A DNA stretch of 64,000 nucleotides from Mallotus nudiflorus (GCA_947683625.1 CANTUR010000042.1:558001-622000); one strand, 5' to 3'; positions 11,393 through 22,404 are shown, counted from the first letter of the stretch. Numbers and translations are program-made. The notes: a model not told the origin generated them from the sequence alone.

Positions 11393-13337
11393 TTCTGGCT
11401 TTACCTAGCTAATTTTTGCGCATATTTTGAGTGAAATTGATCTTTTTAATTAGATTTGAAATTTAGTTTATCAAGGAATGCCAAAATGATAATGTGAAAA
11501 GAAAACATTATTTTTGGTTTAATAAACAAAAAATTTTCTAATCTAGATGTAATTTTGGCATTTAAGACCAAAATAAAATAAATGTTTTGATTTTAAAAAT
11601 TTAATTCTTGCTTCCATTGTTCGACAATTTTTTCACTAAAATTTATCTCTATATTGATCTTTTTGTTGAATTTCATAGAGTGAAATTTCCTTTATGCTAA
11701 GCCTAGCTCTTACTCAAACATCAACTCTAAGGCCCATCATGCCTGCTAATTGCCAAAAATGTAAAACTTTTTAGCAGAATTTTGATGAACTCAATTAACT
11801 ACTTGGTCTTTTTTCATGTTTTGGCTCTATTATTTGCTTTTGCTTCCCATTTCATTTGAACATTATTTCCTTAAGCCAATTTTTTGTAGATCACAAATGA
11901 TGGCCAAATTTAGATTACTTCCATTCTTTAGCATATTTTAATGTTTAAGTTCAAAACTTGGTGTAATTATTCATTTTCAAGGTCTTAAGGCCTTTTTTGT
12001 TCACGTAGGCCTTAAACTTTCAATAGGTTTAATGCTTGCATAAAATTTTGTTAAAAATTATCTTCTTAATTTTCAAATTTGCATTTTCAACAGTGTTTGG
12101 CCAAGATAAAATGGGCTTCTCCTGGCCTAAAATCTAATTAAATCTCTTAGGTAAATCACATCACTTTACCATGAATTTCCCTTATAGCTTAATTCTGGGG
12201 CAAAAACTATTTTAGCCGATTAGGCTAGAATAACCCTATCAACACCCATCATTACAATTAGAAAATTGACCTTCCTTGCTATAGGGAGATGGACTAAAGC
12301 ATGTTACTGTAGTTTTTTGAAAAACTTTTTCCATATTTATTTTAACAAAATTTTGCTAAGATTCTTTCTTTTGAGGAATTTATTCTTTTAATTCGGCTTT
12401 TATTAAACCAAATAAAGTGTTCATTTAGATTGTCACACTTATCCATCTTTACAAATTAATTCCTTTGGGGAAAAAGGAGCCTTGTCTATTTTCTATGCAT
12501 ATTCTACATGTTTTAATATTTGTAACTTGGTGAAACTTGGTGCAACACTTCATTATAACAGAGACAGAGAAAGTTAACATGCGGTTTACAAAACCACAAA
12601 CACTCAAATCACATTAATTCTATCCATGATATGTTTATCCCTATAAAAAAATTTATTTATTTTAGCAATAAATTGCCAAAATATGGCAAATTATATTTAC
12701 AAGGTTCATGGTCAAATTAATTATTTATTTAGCCTATTTGACTTGCTATTTTCTTGGTTGGGAATGTGAAAAATTATTCAAACTCAGTTAGTCCTTAAGA
12801 AAGCATACCACAACTATATTTGCCATGTGTTTTTAAGTCATGAACTCCCATTTTATTTTCCATCATTTCTCCTATTTTGAGTTGTGCTTCTTGGAGCCAT
12901 CATGCTTTATTAAACTTATATCCAAGAGAAATTTTAATTTCATGAAGTCATTTGCATCTTCTCTTGAACTATTTCAATTGTCCCTTGTCCTTTATTTATT
13001 GTAAAGATAAATCCATTTTCTTTTGAGGATTTAATCAAATTCTTTAACGTTCTGCACCACTGGTCACACTTCACATAAACACCATAACCATGCACATCAT
13101 GAAACAAAAATACTGAATTTTTAGTTATTATATTGCTGAAATTATTTTGTGTGTTTCTATTTCACATACTAAATAGAAACACACTAAAACTTGCAAAATT
13201 CAAACTTCATTTATTTAAGATAATGACCATCAAGCCAATTTTCAAAACCAAAAAATAAAACTTTGCCACTTAGTGGCAAATTCTTAGCCAGAGGTCAGTT
13301 ATTTATTTTATTTATTTCGCTTTGATTTCCATATATA
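11346..13337 (-). other. Internal region of minus-strand element, no recognisable coding
   Basis: Begins with the rest of the TA microsatellite (to 11389). AT-rich with many stops in all frames. The position suggests it once held polymerase sequence or 3' non-coding sequence of the minus-strand element, but I recognise no reverse transcriptase, RNase H or integrase motif. Confidence 0.4.
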
Positions 13338-13745
13338 TTAGGAAATATTTTTTTCTTCAACTCTAATACAAAACAGTTCTTCCCTAAAATTGATTATTAC
13401 AATTGCATCTAATATAAAGAAGGCATTAAGGGACTTTTTGCCATCAATAGTAAATTCAATTGGTAACACCAATATTGCATTTATTTCCATAAATGGCTTT
13501 TTAAAAACCATCATTTTAGGTTGATTTGGCCTAATGGACTGAATTATTTTACCACTTAAGAATGTTTCTTTTGGGGGAAGTCCCCTCCCTTTCCCCCTGA
13601 GTGTTTTGAGTCTCAATGACATCTTCCTCAAACTTTTGCATAATGGACTCCTTTTTACTAGAAAGTAGATCCTATGTAGCTTTAAGCCTGAATTTGGCCT
13701 TATCATTAGGGTGGACCTATTGTTTCTTTTGTATTCTCTGAGCAA
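13338..13745 (-). pseudogene. Protease-like fragment of the minus-strand element
   Basis: A 135-codon frame whose C-terminal half reads VLPIEFTIDGKKSLNAFFIL and then DAIV. This resembles the strand after the active site in Ty3/gypsy aspartic proteases (pattern xLPxxxTxGxxxxxxxFFVxDA, normally followed by YNxLLGR). Here the YNxLLGR box is degraded and no D-S/T-G triad is visible upstream. It is basic and Lys-rich in the N-terminal half. Its strand agrees with the orientation given by the primer site and polypurine tract. The assignment is tentative. Confidence 0.3.
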
Positions 13746-14861
13746 CTCTTTGTCTTTGAGATCTTTTTTTCTATGTATGAGTTAAAGGCTGATGAAACTT
13801 CTTATGCACCACTTTACGCCACTACTTGTTTAATGGAAGAAGTGACCTTTTGTCTGGTCCTAAAAATTTCTTTTGAGAAACTAGCTTCCAATAACTTCTA
13901 AACTTGTTTGGATTCATATTAGAAGGCTAAACCACCTTTTCTTTTTTTTTTTTTAATTTTTTTTATATCCACCAATGGACTTGAATCCATATTGATAGAA
14001 TTGGTTAATGCCATCGAGAAAAGTGGATTTTTCTCTATCTCCTTCTTTTCTACATTTAAGTCCACTCACACCCTTGGGGGTTTAGGAGAAGGCAAATGGT
14101 CTTAATGCATCAACATTTGATCCTGAGGAACCAATATTTGGCCTTCAGAAATTGATTATTCCTCAGGTAAAATGTTTCCACCTATGCTTTCCTTTGGTAC
14201 TTGGGAATCAATTCTTCACCTTGGAGAATTGGTGTCTGACCTTGAGGAATTGTTTGTCCCTTATCAAAATTTTGGACTTGGACTTAGGGAATTATTGTTT
14301 GCCTTTGAGGAGTTGTTTGTTCCTCATGAGAAATATTGCCCTTCGAGGCTTTTTTTTATGAACAACCTCCCGGTCATGAATTTTAGATTGTGGTCTTGGA
14401 TGTGACATGTTGTCATCATTATGAATCTAGACTCCTTTAAAATTTAGTTTAGTAGCATATGAATGTCCTTATTTCATTTAATGTTGAATCTTCATTCTTG
14501 GTGCAGAATTCTCACTTTCCAGTATAGAAAGCTTTTCATTCATTACAATAAATGAACTATTCATCTTTTGCATAGTTTCTACATAACATTATTGATTTGC
14601 TATATAAAGTCCTGGAAAGAATTCTTTATGTGTTGCATTTGCTTCTTTTGTGAGAGTATTAGTGCCTTCATTAACATTGGTATTAATAATCTTCAAATTT
14701 TAGCCTGAATAGCCAAAATGTGTCTCAATCCAAGAGTGATCTTAAGGCACCAAACCTTTATTAACTTGTTTCTATAGACCACCTATTTTTATAAATAAAT
14801 TGTTGGTCCAGTAACCAACTTTAAGAATTTCTTTTTCACACTATAATCTTGCCATCTTGTT
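13746..14861 (-). pseudogene. Decayed gag-like region with Gln/Pro repeats
   Basis: On the minus strand the stretch at about 14130-14345 translates to repeated PQxQT / QGQT modules (a TTGAGGAATTGTTTGTCC-like unit repeated on the plus strand). Upstream and downstream frames are broken by many stops. A segment near 13950-14010 gives GINQFYQYGFKSIGG, which I cannot place. Position between the primer site and the protease-like fragment suggests gag, but no zinc knuckle was found. Confidence 0.3.
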
Positions 14862-14892
14862 AAAACATGTCCCACTGGACATGCCAAAAGAT
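14862..14892 (-). other. Primer-binding-like site of minus-strand element
   Basis: On the minus strand, directly after the LTR end, the sequence reads ATCTTTTGGCATGTCCAGTG and then GGACATG. A TTTTGGCxxGxCCxGTGGGA stretch after the 5' LTR is familiar from plant gypsy elements. A similar text also occurs within the LTR end (14909-14938), so a local duplication has occurred here. Confidence 0.45.
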
Positions 14893-15604
14893 TATTTCTC
14901 TAATTTTTTGTCTCACCGGGCATGTTAAAAGATTATTGGTGCAGTTTTTTTGGAAATAATTAAGTGTGCCAAAAGAGCTAAAGTTCTTAAAATGTGACTG
15001 ACTTCTTTTAATAAATTGTTAGTGCCATAATTTATTTGGATTTTAAGTAGATAAAATAAAACTTTAATAATAAATTGAGTTTCTTAAATAGTAAAATGAA
15101 ATTGTTTTAATCTGAGAATTAACACGAGTTAAAAGATGATTAACAAGAGAATATTACTATACATAAGAATTTTGTGCAAAAGATAAAATTTGTTGATGAT
15201 CAATTTTGATGGTTGATGATGATTGGTATTAAATGATTGTTGATGATTGGTTATAGATGTCCCCTCTGTGTTTGTCCTTCCTTATATTTATAAGAAAAAA
15301 TATTGACCTCCCTAATAAGCTTTCCTTTCCATTTGTTATCAATTGGAGAACTGAATGTCTGTAACCTTCACCCTTTGGCTCACTTCCCTAAGTCTTTTAG
15401 AGTCATGCTTCTTTATTTCTTTCCAAAATTTTCTTGCTTTATCACTAAGCTACCTCTTTAATAGTTAGTTTCCATCTTCTTATCTTGGCCATTAAGTCAT
15501 ACTAGTTATGGGCTGGGTTTTGAACATTTAATTAATCTAATATGGGTCAATAATTTAATAGGTTTTAATATATTTCAACCCAAAATTCAAATATGGCACA
15601 AACA
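14893..15604 (-). repeat. 5' LTR of the minus-strand element
   Basis: Partner of 5401-6129, 712 bp. The plus-strand left edge TATTTCTCTAATT matches TGTTTCTCCAATT of the other copy, with the terminal CA mutated. The right edge ATATGGCACAAACA is identical in both. A GTTTC flank follows, matching GTTTT on the far side with one mismatch. Confidence 0.65.
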
Positions 15605-16678
15605 GTTTCACATCACATCACATCATAAAGTACCCTCTATACATCATTTCTATTAGGAGAGTGTTGCCATGCTTTCTCTCCAAGGTATATAATAGGCTTC
15701 CCTATTTGTATATTAACTCTTACACCACTTGCTCGATTCTTATAAACTTGCCAAAGATAATAATAATAAAAAAAAAATACTACACACACTTTTAGTTAGT
15801 TCGTTAGAGTTAAGCACAATATTTTTGCTCATGAGTAAAAGAATGGGTTGGCTCAATTTCATGGCTTTTTTTTATAACACTCACGGTTATATAAGCACTC
15901 ATTTGTCTTTCATGTGTTCATTCCTTATTTTCTTTCCCCATAGATGCCCCATTTGGTTAAGTTGGAAAGATTCTTTAGGCTCACTCATCTCACCTTTTTA
16001 TTTTCTCTCATGAGTTTCCTTTCTTAAAAAAATTTTTAGATGAAGATTTGAGCTCTTATTGTTGCTTTATGTGAGTTTGGTCTTTAAAAATCTCCTTTGG
16101 TGTTAATGGTTTAAGAGTATATCTTTTCTCATCCATAATGAAGGAATATCTATTTTTGAAACCATTACGAGTAGCCTTCCTATCATATAGCCATAGTCTC
16201 CCTAACAACATATGGATCACATACATTCGTACAACATCATAAAATACTTTATCCTTATATCAACCAATTGAGAAAGAAATTAAAAATTCCTTATTTAGTT
16301 TTGCCAAACTACTTTTATTAACCCATTATAGCTTGTATAGTTTTGGATGTTTGATAGTTGGCAATTTCAATTTCTCCATTAACAAAGTGCTTGTATTATT
16401 AGTACAACTACAACTATCCATAATCAAGTTGCATAATTTATTAGAAATCAAACAATGTGTATAAAATAAGTTTTTCCTTTATTCCCTATGCACTTTGTAC
16501 TTATTTTGCAAACTCAATGTTCTTTGCATAGTTAGACTTTCTCCCTTAACATATTTAACATCACTATAATCCTTTAAATATGGAATTTCATTATCACTCT
16601 CTTTATCCCTTTCTGATTAAATATTCCCGTCCCTTAAAATCATAGTTTTCATATTTGAACATTCTCTAGCAACATGTC
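15605..16678 (-). pseudogene. Fossil gypsy zinc knuckle-protease region
   Basis: Read from the right, broken minus-strand frames give HVARECSNMK (tail of a CCHC knuckle), SDNEIPYLKDY, QRTLSLQNKYK, LIMDSCSCTNNTSTLLMEKL (protease active-site region, about 16380-16440), MLLGRLWLYDRKATRNGFKN, KRYTLKPLTPKEIFKDQ and PILLLMSKNI. These line up in order with the protease of the CRM-like element in this window (IIDDGSCTKVASTLMVEKL, HILLGKPWQFDIKAIHDGF, TLTPLSPKEVYDNQ). Stops and shifts are numerous. It is cut on the left by the element ending at 15604 and on the right by the Tat-type LTR at 16679, so it predates both. Confidence 0.6.
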
Positions 16679-18001
16679 TGTAGGCACCCAATTTCGGGAT
16701 GCAATTGTGCACAATTGCGACATAAGCCCCTATGATGAAATTCATTTAAAAATTGAACTTGGTTGTCAATTTTTTGGACTTTAGGGACTAAATTGTAATA
16801 TTTTTTAGGATTTGATTGCAAACAAGTTAAATTTTCAAGGGTCTTTTAGTAATTAAAAGTAAAAAAATTGAAAATCAAAATTATGGATTTTTGATCGGAA
16901 ATCCATAATGCTGATCGAAATTATGGATTTTTGATTGAAAATCCACAATTTTGATTGGAAATCCAATTTTCTGATCGACATTACATAATGCCAACACGTA
17001 AAAGTCCCATTTTTTTTTATTTTTTCGCTTATTTTTTCTTATTTTTTGTTAATTTTTTCAGTATTTTGATTGGTTAAAAATTGAATTTTTAATATTAATT
17101 TTATCTGAAAAGATTTTGACGCATGCAACTTTCAAAAATCAAATCCTTATAAGAGGAGATGAGTCTGTTCCTCTAAAGAAGGAAGCCAGTACGTGCAGAC
17201 TTTACATTCATAAGCAGAGTCTGCATGTGTGCAAGGGAGGACTCTTTTTTGGGGAGAAAATTTTTTTAGAGAGACTATGAAAAAAAAGACAAAAAAAACA
17301 CAAAGACTCACACACACAGACTAAAAAATGAGAGAAAAAAAGAAACTGTGAAAGAGAGAAGTGAGTTACGCAATTAAAGCCTTTGTCCAGAATCAAACAA
17401 CAAGTCAAAAACAACGGTAGCAATCTCAATTTGAGGGGCTATCTCAAAGCATATACACAACATTCATTTTTTTCTTCTCTTCTTTTTTGTGATTTTTATT
17501 TTATTTCATTTTTTTATTCAATTTCATTACTAATCTGTAATATCCCGAGTTTTTAAATATTTTTAAATTGCATCGGGATATGCAGTGTTACTAATTTTTG
17601 TACATATTTATGAGTTTGATATTTATTTAAAGCTTATTTTAATTATTTTATGTTATTTTAAGTACTTTACGTAAAATTTTTTCGAGAATTTTATTTTCGG
17701 GGAAATTGGCACGTAAATAGTTTAATATTAATTATTTTAAATGGATTTACGCATTTGCATGAGTTCATGCATTATTTTAATTGTCATATTGAAACATATA
17801 CATATACATGCAAATATACACATTTAAATTAAATTAGGGTTATTTTTATGAAATTATATTATATTATATAGTTTAATGATAATTAAATGTGTATTATATG
17901 TGTATATGTATATATTAATTATTATTTTTAAATTATGTGGTGTGAGATTAATTTGAGTATAATATTATAGTATTATAATATAAATTATTAAAGTCATTAT
18001 T

Positions 18002-18008
<7 letters not shown>

Positions 18009-18094
<86 letters not shown>

Positions 18095-18368
18095 TTGCCA
18101 AATTACCACATATGCCCCCGACTCCCTCTTCTCCTTCTCCGACGTCCAACCACCATCACCACCGCCTGTCATGCCGTTTCTTCACTATCGGTGTGCCTCC
18201 TGGTGTGCCACCTTCATCCTCAGTGATCCCCACCACCTGCAGCAGCTGTTTCCGATGTCGGAGGAGCTCGTTTTGGCCAGAAAGTTGAAACTTCAAGCTA
18301 CCATCGATCGACGTGATTCCAGCCACCGTTTTTGACATCGCCGGTCTCTATCTTCTCCTTGAGCTCCG
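18009..18368 (+). promoter_or_regulatory. Candidate LTR promoter (TA run) and first leader exon
   Basis: A perfect TA repeat ends at 18090 and is followed at once by AACTTTGCCAAATTACC and a GC-richer, C/T-biased block that stops at CTCCG/GTGAGTGTG (18368/18369), a good 5' splice site. The same order is seen in the 3' LTR and in all solo LTRs, although TA-run length varies. A TATA-rich tract ~30 bp before a non-coding exon is a plausible core promoter. This is inference from arrangement only. Confidence 0.45.
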
Positions 18369-19924
18369 GTGAGTGTGATTCCAAGCTTTGTTTCACTTAA
18401 AATGATTTAGATTTGACTAGGTTTCAATTTCTTAATATCGGCCTATTAGGGTTCTTGATTTTTTTGAGCTATGATTTGATTGATTCATGAAAACTTCCTC
18501 CACAAAATTTGATCCTAGTAGCTTAATCTTCATACTGGAATTTTTGTGGAATTTTTGGAATTTATTTTGATTTTTGGGTATTTTTAATTATTTTATTATT
18601 ATTTTCTAATTTTTGAAAATTAATTAATTAAATTATGAAATTGTGTTTTATGGTAAATATAGGTGTGGAAATGAATTATAGGAATTTATTTGTAATTTTT
18701 TTGAATTTCTATGTATTTATTTTGAATTTATTTAGTTTATGTAATTTTGAAAAATAGGGTTAATTATGTGTTTAATTGGAATTAATTGGTTATTTGAGTA
18801 TATTTATTGATATCATTAAAATATATGTTGAGAAAATTAATTTTGTGCAATTATATTATTTTTGGTGAATTTTTGGATTAATTTTGGTATATTTATATAT
18901 ATAGGGGTATTTTGGTAATTTTGCATTAAATTGGCTAAAAATGTAATTAAATCAGTTTTAATAATTATTTAGGGTATAAAAATGATTTCTATAAATTATT
19001 TAGTATTTTTAACTAATTAAAACTATTTTTCATAAATTATTTTCAAATTATATGTATAATATACGATTTTTCTAATAAAATGAGTTTTCATCGATTTTTA
19101 TTGTGTTTTAGGGTTAATTACATAATTTCTACTGATAAAATGTATTTTTATTATATAAGGGTATTTTTGGTATTTTGTGAATATTCTGTGAATTGTGGAC
19201 CTCGGTTAGTGATTTGTAGTTTGGAGTCCGACCGAGGGATTGTGATTATGAATTCTGTGTTTATTTTTGAAGTGTATTTCCTTGCAGGGCTGGCTCTACT
19301 CTTTGAGTAGAGAGATGTCCGTTTTACAGGGGAGGTTCTGTCGGATTTTCGTTAGAATTCTCATAAAACATGATGTCCGATCGAATTTTGATTTAATTCT
19401 ATATCTAGTAATCTAGATCGAGTCTTTAGAACTTCTATTAGATTTATTCTGATTCCTGTCATTATTTTTTTGTTTAGTTACACCGAGACCGAGGCCTAGT
19501 GGACCAGGCCCATCGAACCCATCTCGAGGAGCTCAATAATAGTGAGTTGCTATTTTATATATATATACTCTAGGGTGCATGATTTTAGAAATCTATGTTT
19601 TATTTTGATTAAATATGCATAATGATTTAATTAGAACTTAAGTTTATTTTTAGTTTACTTTTGGTTTATTTTTGGTATATTTTAAAGTATATGCAAATTT
19701 TATTAATGAATTATGTTTAAAATATTTTTAAATATATTTCTAGTTTATTTTGTAATTTAATTGGATTTATTTGACGTATATATACTCGAAATATACTTGG
19801 TTTACATTTGGTATATTTCTAGTACATATATGGTTTATGTTGATATTTTATTCAATTTCATGCATCATTTATTTATGAATGTATGTTTTATATTATAAAT
19901 GAAGGATATCAATAGAACGTGCTA

Positions 19925-20219
19925 CCTAATGGGCAGCACTAGGACCGAGTACGTACCAGTACGCTTATAGCATTTAGGCTATATCACTAACCTATTTATG
20001 GATATTGATTGGATTTGATTAATTGATGTGTGAGATATGATTTGGGAGTGTGATTGCTGGAGCTCGGTTGACCAAGTGTCTCGGGGCCAATCACACTGAC
20101 AGTCAGACTACTGGAGCTCGATTGACTTAATGTCTGGGGGCCAGTCTACTGTCCAAATGGAATAAGTGAATATATTTAGAATAAGTGAGCCTGTATGGCT
20201 AGAGTGTTTATCTAACACA
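19925..20219 (+). promoter_or_regulatory. LTR hairpin cluster, copy B (5' LTR)
   Basis: First hairpin CCTAATG/CACTAGG (19925-19943, one A-C mismatch), near-palindrome CGTACCAGTACG (19952-19963), TATAGC-ATTTAG-GCTATA (19966-19983), GTGTGATTG/CAATCACAC (20048-20096), AGACT/AGTCT (20105-20147) and AGTGTT/AACAC (20203-20218). The two long hairpins carry GAGCTC in the loop. The block sits inside the second candidate intron of the leader. Confidence 0.55.
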
Positions 20220-20859
20220 GTTTTGAGGTTGCGATTTTCTAGGGTTCTATTTGATCCTTTATAAACAGTGATTTTCAATAAAATATATATAAAACGATTT
20301 TATTGCATCTGTGTGTATTGCTTGTATATATATAATGTATATATCTGACTGTGTGCATTGCCATTTAGTTATGCATGTATATATATTATAGTAATTCACT
20401 TAGTGAGGTCTGACTCCCCTCCGTTGACTATTTTTCAGGAGAGTCATTGTCATCAGACCTCAGTAGCAGACCTGTACGTCAGATTTCTTCTGCCCCAGCT
20501 TTATTATGTAAACTGCTCACCTGAGTTTTTATTAATAATCTAGACATTGCAGTTGTTGTAAAAATTGAAAAAAAAAAAGATGTTGCATTATATTTGTATG
20601 AGTTATGTACTTTAAACATTTGAACTGGATTTGTATTAAAAGTTTATTTATATATATGGGATGAGTTATTGATTTAAATCTCATGGTGGATTATTATTTA
20701 ATTATTTATGATTTTATTTCTGCTGTAAATTATTTTAATTATGTTATTATTATTATTGCATGTTTTATTTTATTTTAAGGCTTGCTACAGGTTCTGGATT
20801 CGAAAGAATTCCTGTTCCCTAGTACCGATCATGGCCCCTGTTTTGGGTCGTGACAAAGT

Positions 20860-20871
20860 TGGTATCAGAGC
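20860..20871 (+). other. Primer binding site, tRNA-iMet type
   Basis: TGGTATCAGAGC starts four bases after the 5' LTR end (TGACA-AAGT). It is complementary to the 3' end of plant initiator tRNA-Met, the usual primer of chromoviruses. Confidence 0.9.
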
Positions 20872-21052
20872 GGGGTTCAGTGTCAGGGCTTAGTTGTGTG
20901 TGAGTTATGGCCCTAGTTTTCAAAGTTGTTTTTTGTTAAACTATTGCAGTGAATTAGGTTTGAGTATGTCTTTATAAGTATTCCTTGCCTTAGTTTTTTG
21001 CGTTATTCTTTCGTTGTCTATTTTATCTGAATTGTTCTGTTGTCTTTTCAGA

Positions 21053-22404
21053 ATGAGGAGGCGAGTGCGTGTCGCTCCACTGGTCGTTGAGGCTGAGGAT
21101 GACGAGTCCTTTCAAGATGAGGTTTTACCTCCTGAGTAGCCAGTTAGATGCAAAGGTCATGACAGAGGTAGACCTTGAGGAGCGGCAAGCACCATAGGCA
21201 GAGAGAGTTACAGGATGAGGAGCCTGTTGAGCCTGAGTTTGAGGATCTTGTACCTCCAGTTGTTCAGCCTATTCAGCCTGCCTACCAGCAGGGTATGTCT
21301 GACCTTGAGGCAGCTCTGTTCTATGCCAGAGTTGGTAGGATTGCGTTTAATGGGACTTCCGATCCGTTAGACTTTCTGCACGTGATTAAGACTCGGACTC
21401 GGACTACCCACACCGAGTACCAGCAGATTATCATCGTTGAGCTGTATGTTGAGGGACCAGTCCTAGACTGGTTTATTCAAAAGATTTAGCCCTACATGAT
21501 AATGATGACCTGGGCTAAGTTTCGAGAGTGGTTTATGAGGAGATTTTATCCAGAGCCTCTCCGTATGAGTTATCATCTCCGGTTGAACAACATATCTCGT
21601 GGTGATCAATCAGTAGAGGAATACACTCGAGAGTTTCTTTAGCTGGGTAGATATGCAGAGGATCTAATGCGCGATCAATATTTCGCGGTCACTACCTACT
21701 TTATCGGATTGGGTTCAACATTTGTTGGTATGCCTATAGTAGGCCTTACTCTGGAGTCTGTGATTGAGTTGGCCAAGGAGATTGAGCTGAGGCTAGTTAG
21801 GCAAGGAGCGATGCCTGATTATTACCAGCTGGGTGTTCAGTCGAGTGGATTGCAGACTACTCTGTATTCGAGTTTTCATGTTGGTTCGAATAGTCAGCAG
21901 AGAGGTTTGACTTAGCAGAGTCAGAGCCAGTAGTAGCGAGTGAATTGGAGCAGTAGACATGGCCTTGGAGGTCAGCATAGACCGTTTAGATTCGGGCCAG
22001 GTGCTTCAAGCAGTAGCAGTGGTCATAGTTCTGGATCAGCTGCCAGTGTATGTCAGACCTGCGGTAGAGTCCATCAGGGACTGTGTTACCTGACGCCACT
22101 GACATGCTTCAGATGTGGGCAAAGAGGACATTATGCCAGATCATGTTCTTACTCCGGGTATCAGCAGTCGTAGATTCCATAATTTCCACAGCAATCGATT
22201 GCTAGTGCTGCACCTGTACCATTTCAGTTGCCTTTAGCCCAGCATCAAAGTTCCACTCAGCTTGTTCCACAGTAGGGTCATGGTAGAGGTACTAGAGGAG
22301 GTGCCAGAGGTGTTGGCCAGGCTTTTACCAGTTAGCAGGGAGGTCGAGGACAGGCCAGAGTCTTCCACCTTACTCAGCAGGATGCTCAGGCATCTAATAT
22401 AGTC
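21053..22404 (+). pseudogene. gag: Tekay gag, broken
   Basis: Starts with ATG after a strong splice-acceptor-like site. The N-terminus MRRRVRVAPLVVEAEDDE is followed by a TAG at 21137 (CAG in the minus-strand copy) and a one-base loss near 21187 that shifts the frame. The retrotransposon gag domain is readable (EAALFYARVGRIAFNGTSDP, LDWFIQ), then ELAKEIELRLVRQGAMPDYY, a Ser/Gln/Arg-rich linker, and the zinc knuckle CFRCGQRGHYARSC (22105-22146), preceded by CQTCGRVHQGLC. About seven further TAG codons stand where related copies have CAG or TGG. Gag packages genomic RNA. This copy cannot make it. Confidence 0.9.

Larger units (their letters stand above)
5401..15604 (-). mobile_element. Decayed minus-strand LTR retrotransposon with a nested solo LTR
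   Basis: Two ~0.7 kb direct repeats (5401-6129 and 14893-15604) bound the element. Orientation is minus. On that strand the right LTR is followed by TTTTGGCATGTCCAGTGGGA, a primer-binding-like stretch, and the left LTR is preceded by the purine-rich CGAGGGGCAA. The flanks GTTTT (5396-5400) and GTTTC (15605-15609) are a target duplication with one mismatch. The internal region, without the nested LTR at 8098-11345, is about 5.5 kb. Only a weak protease-like piece and Gln/Pro-rich text are recognisable, with no reverse transcriptase or integrase, so it looks non-autonomous or heavily decayed. Confidence 0.65.
17536..20855 (+). repeat. 5' LTR of the complete Tekay element
   Basis: 3320 bp, TGTAATATCCCGAG to GGGTCGTGACA. 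In order: AT-rich upstream part, an ~82 bp TA run (18009-18090), GC-richer exon-like block, candidate introns (see separate entry), a hairpin CTCTACTC-TTT-GAGTAGAG (19294-19312) next to an acceptor-like site, the hairpin cluster, the CACTTAGTGAGGTCTGAC block, and the conserved terminal ~90 bp with GGATTCGAAAGAATTC. The segmentation into U3, R and U5 is not visible. I infer transcription starts just after the TA run. Confidence 0.95.
18369..21051 (+). other. Candidate introns in the LTR and pre-gag leader
   Basis: Donor-acceptor pairs are readable: CTCCG/GTGAGTG (18369) with ATTTCCTTGCAG/GG (ends 19287); ATA/GTGAGTTG (19542) with CTATTTTTCAG/GA (ends 20438); and a strong acceptor TTGTTCTGTTGTCTTTTCAG ending at 21051, one base before the gag ATG. 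The first four sites recur in the other LTR copies, and the pre-gag acceptor recurs in the minus-strand element (near 60060). If real, gag mRNA has a spliced leader and the hairpin cluster lies in an intron. RNA data would be needed. Confidence 0.4.

Noticed and set aside
5330..15655. Similar words ATAAAGTACCCT...ACATCA on both sides of the minus-strand LTR element (about 5335 and 15626)
   Set aside because: They lie at different distances from the joints, outside the LTR ends, and the match is short, so I treat it as chance rather than a duplication.
17948..18172. Frames rich in repeated Ile-Tyr, here and at 11246-11434 and 38066-38269
   Set aside because: These are translations of TA microsatellites.
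20860..20871. tRNA-like match
   Set aside because: It is the primer binding site complementary to a tRNA 3' end, not a tRNA gene. No cloverleaf surrounds it.
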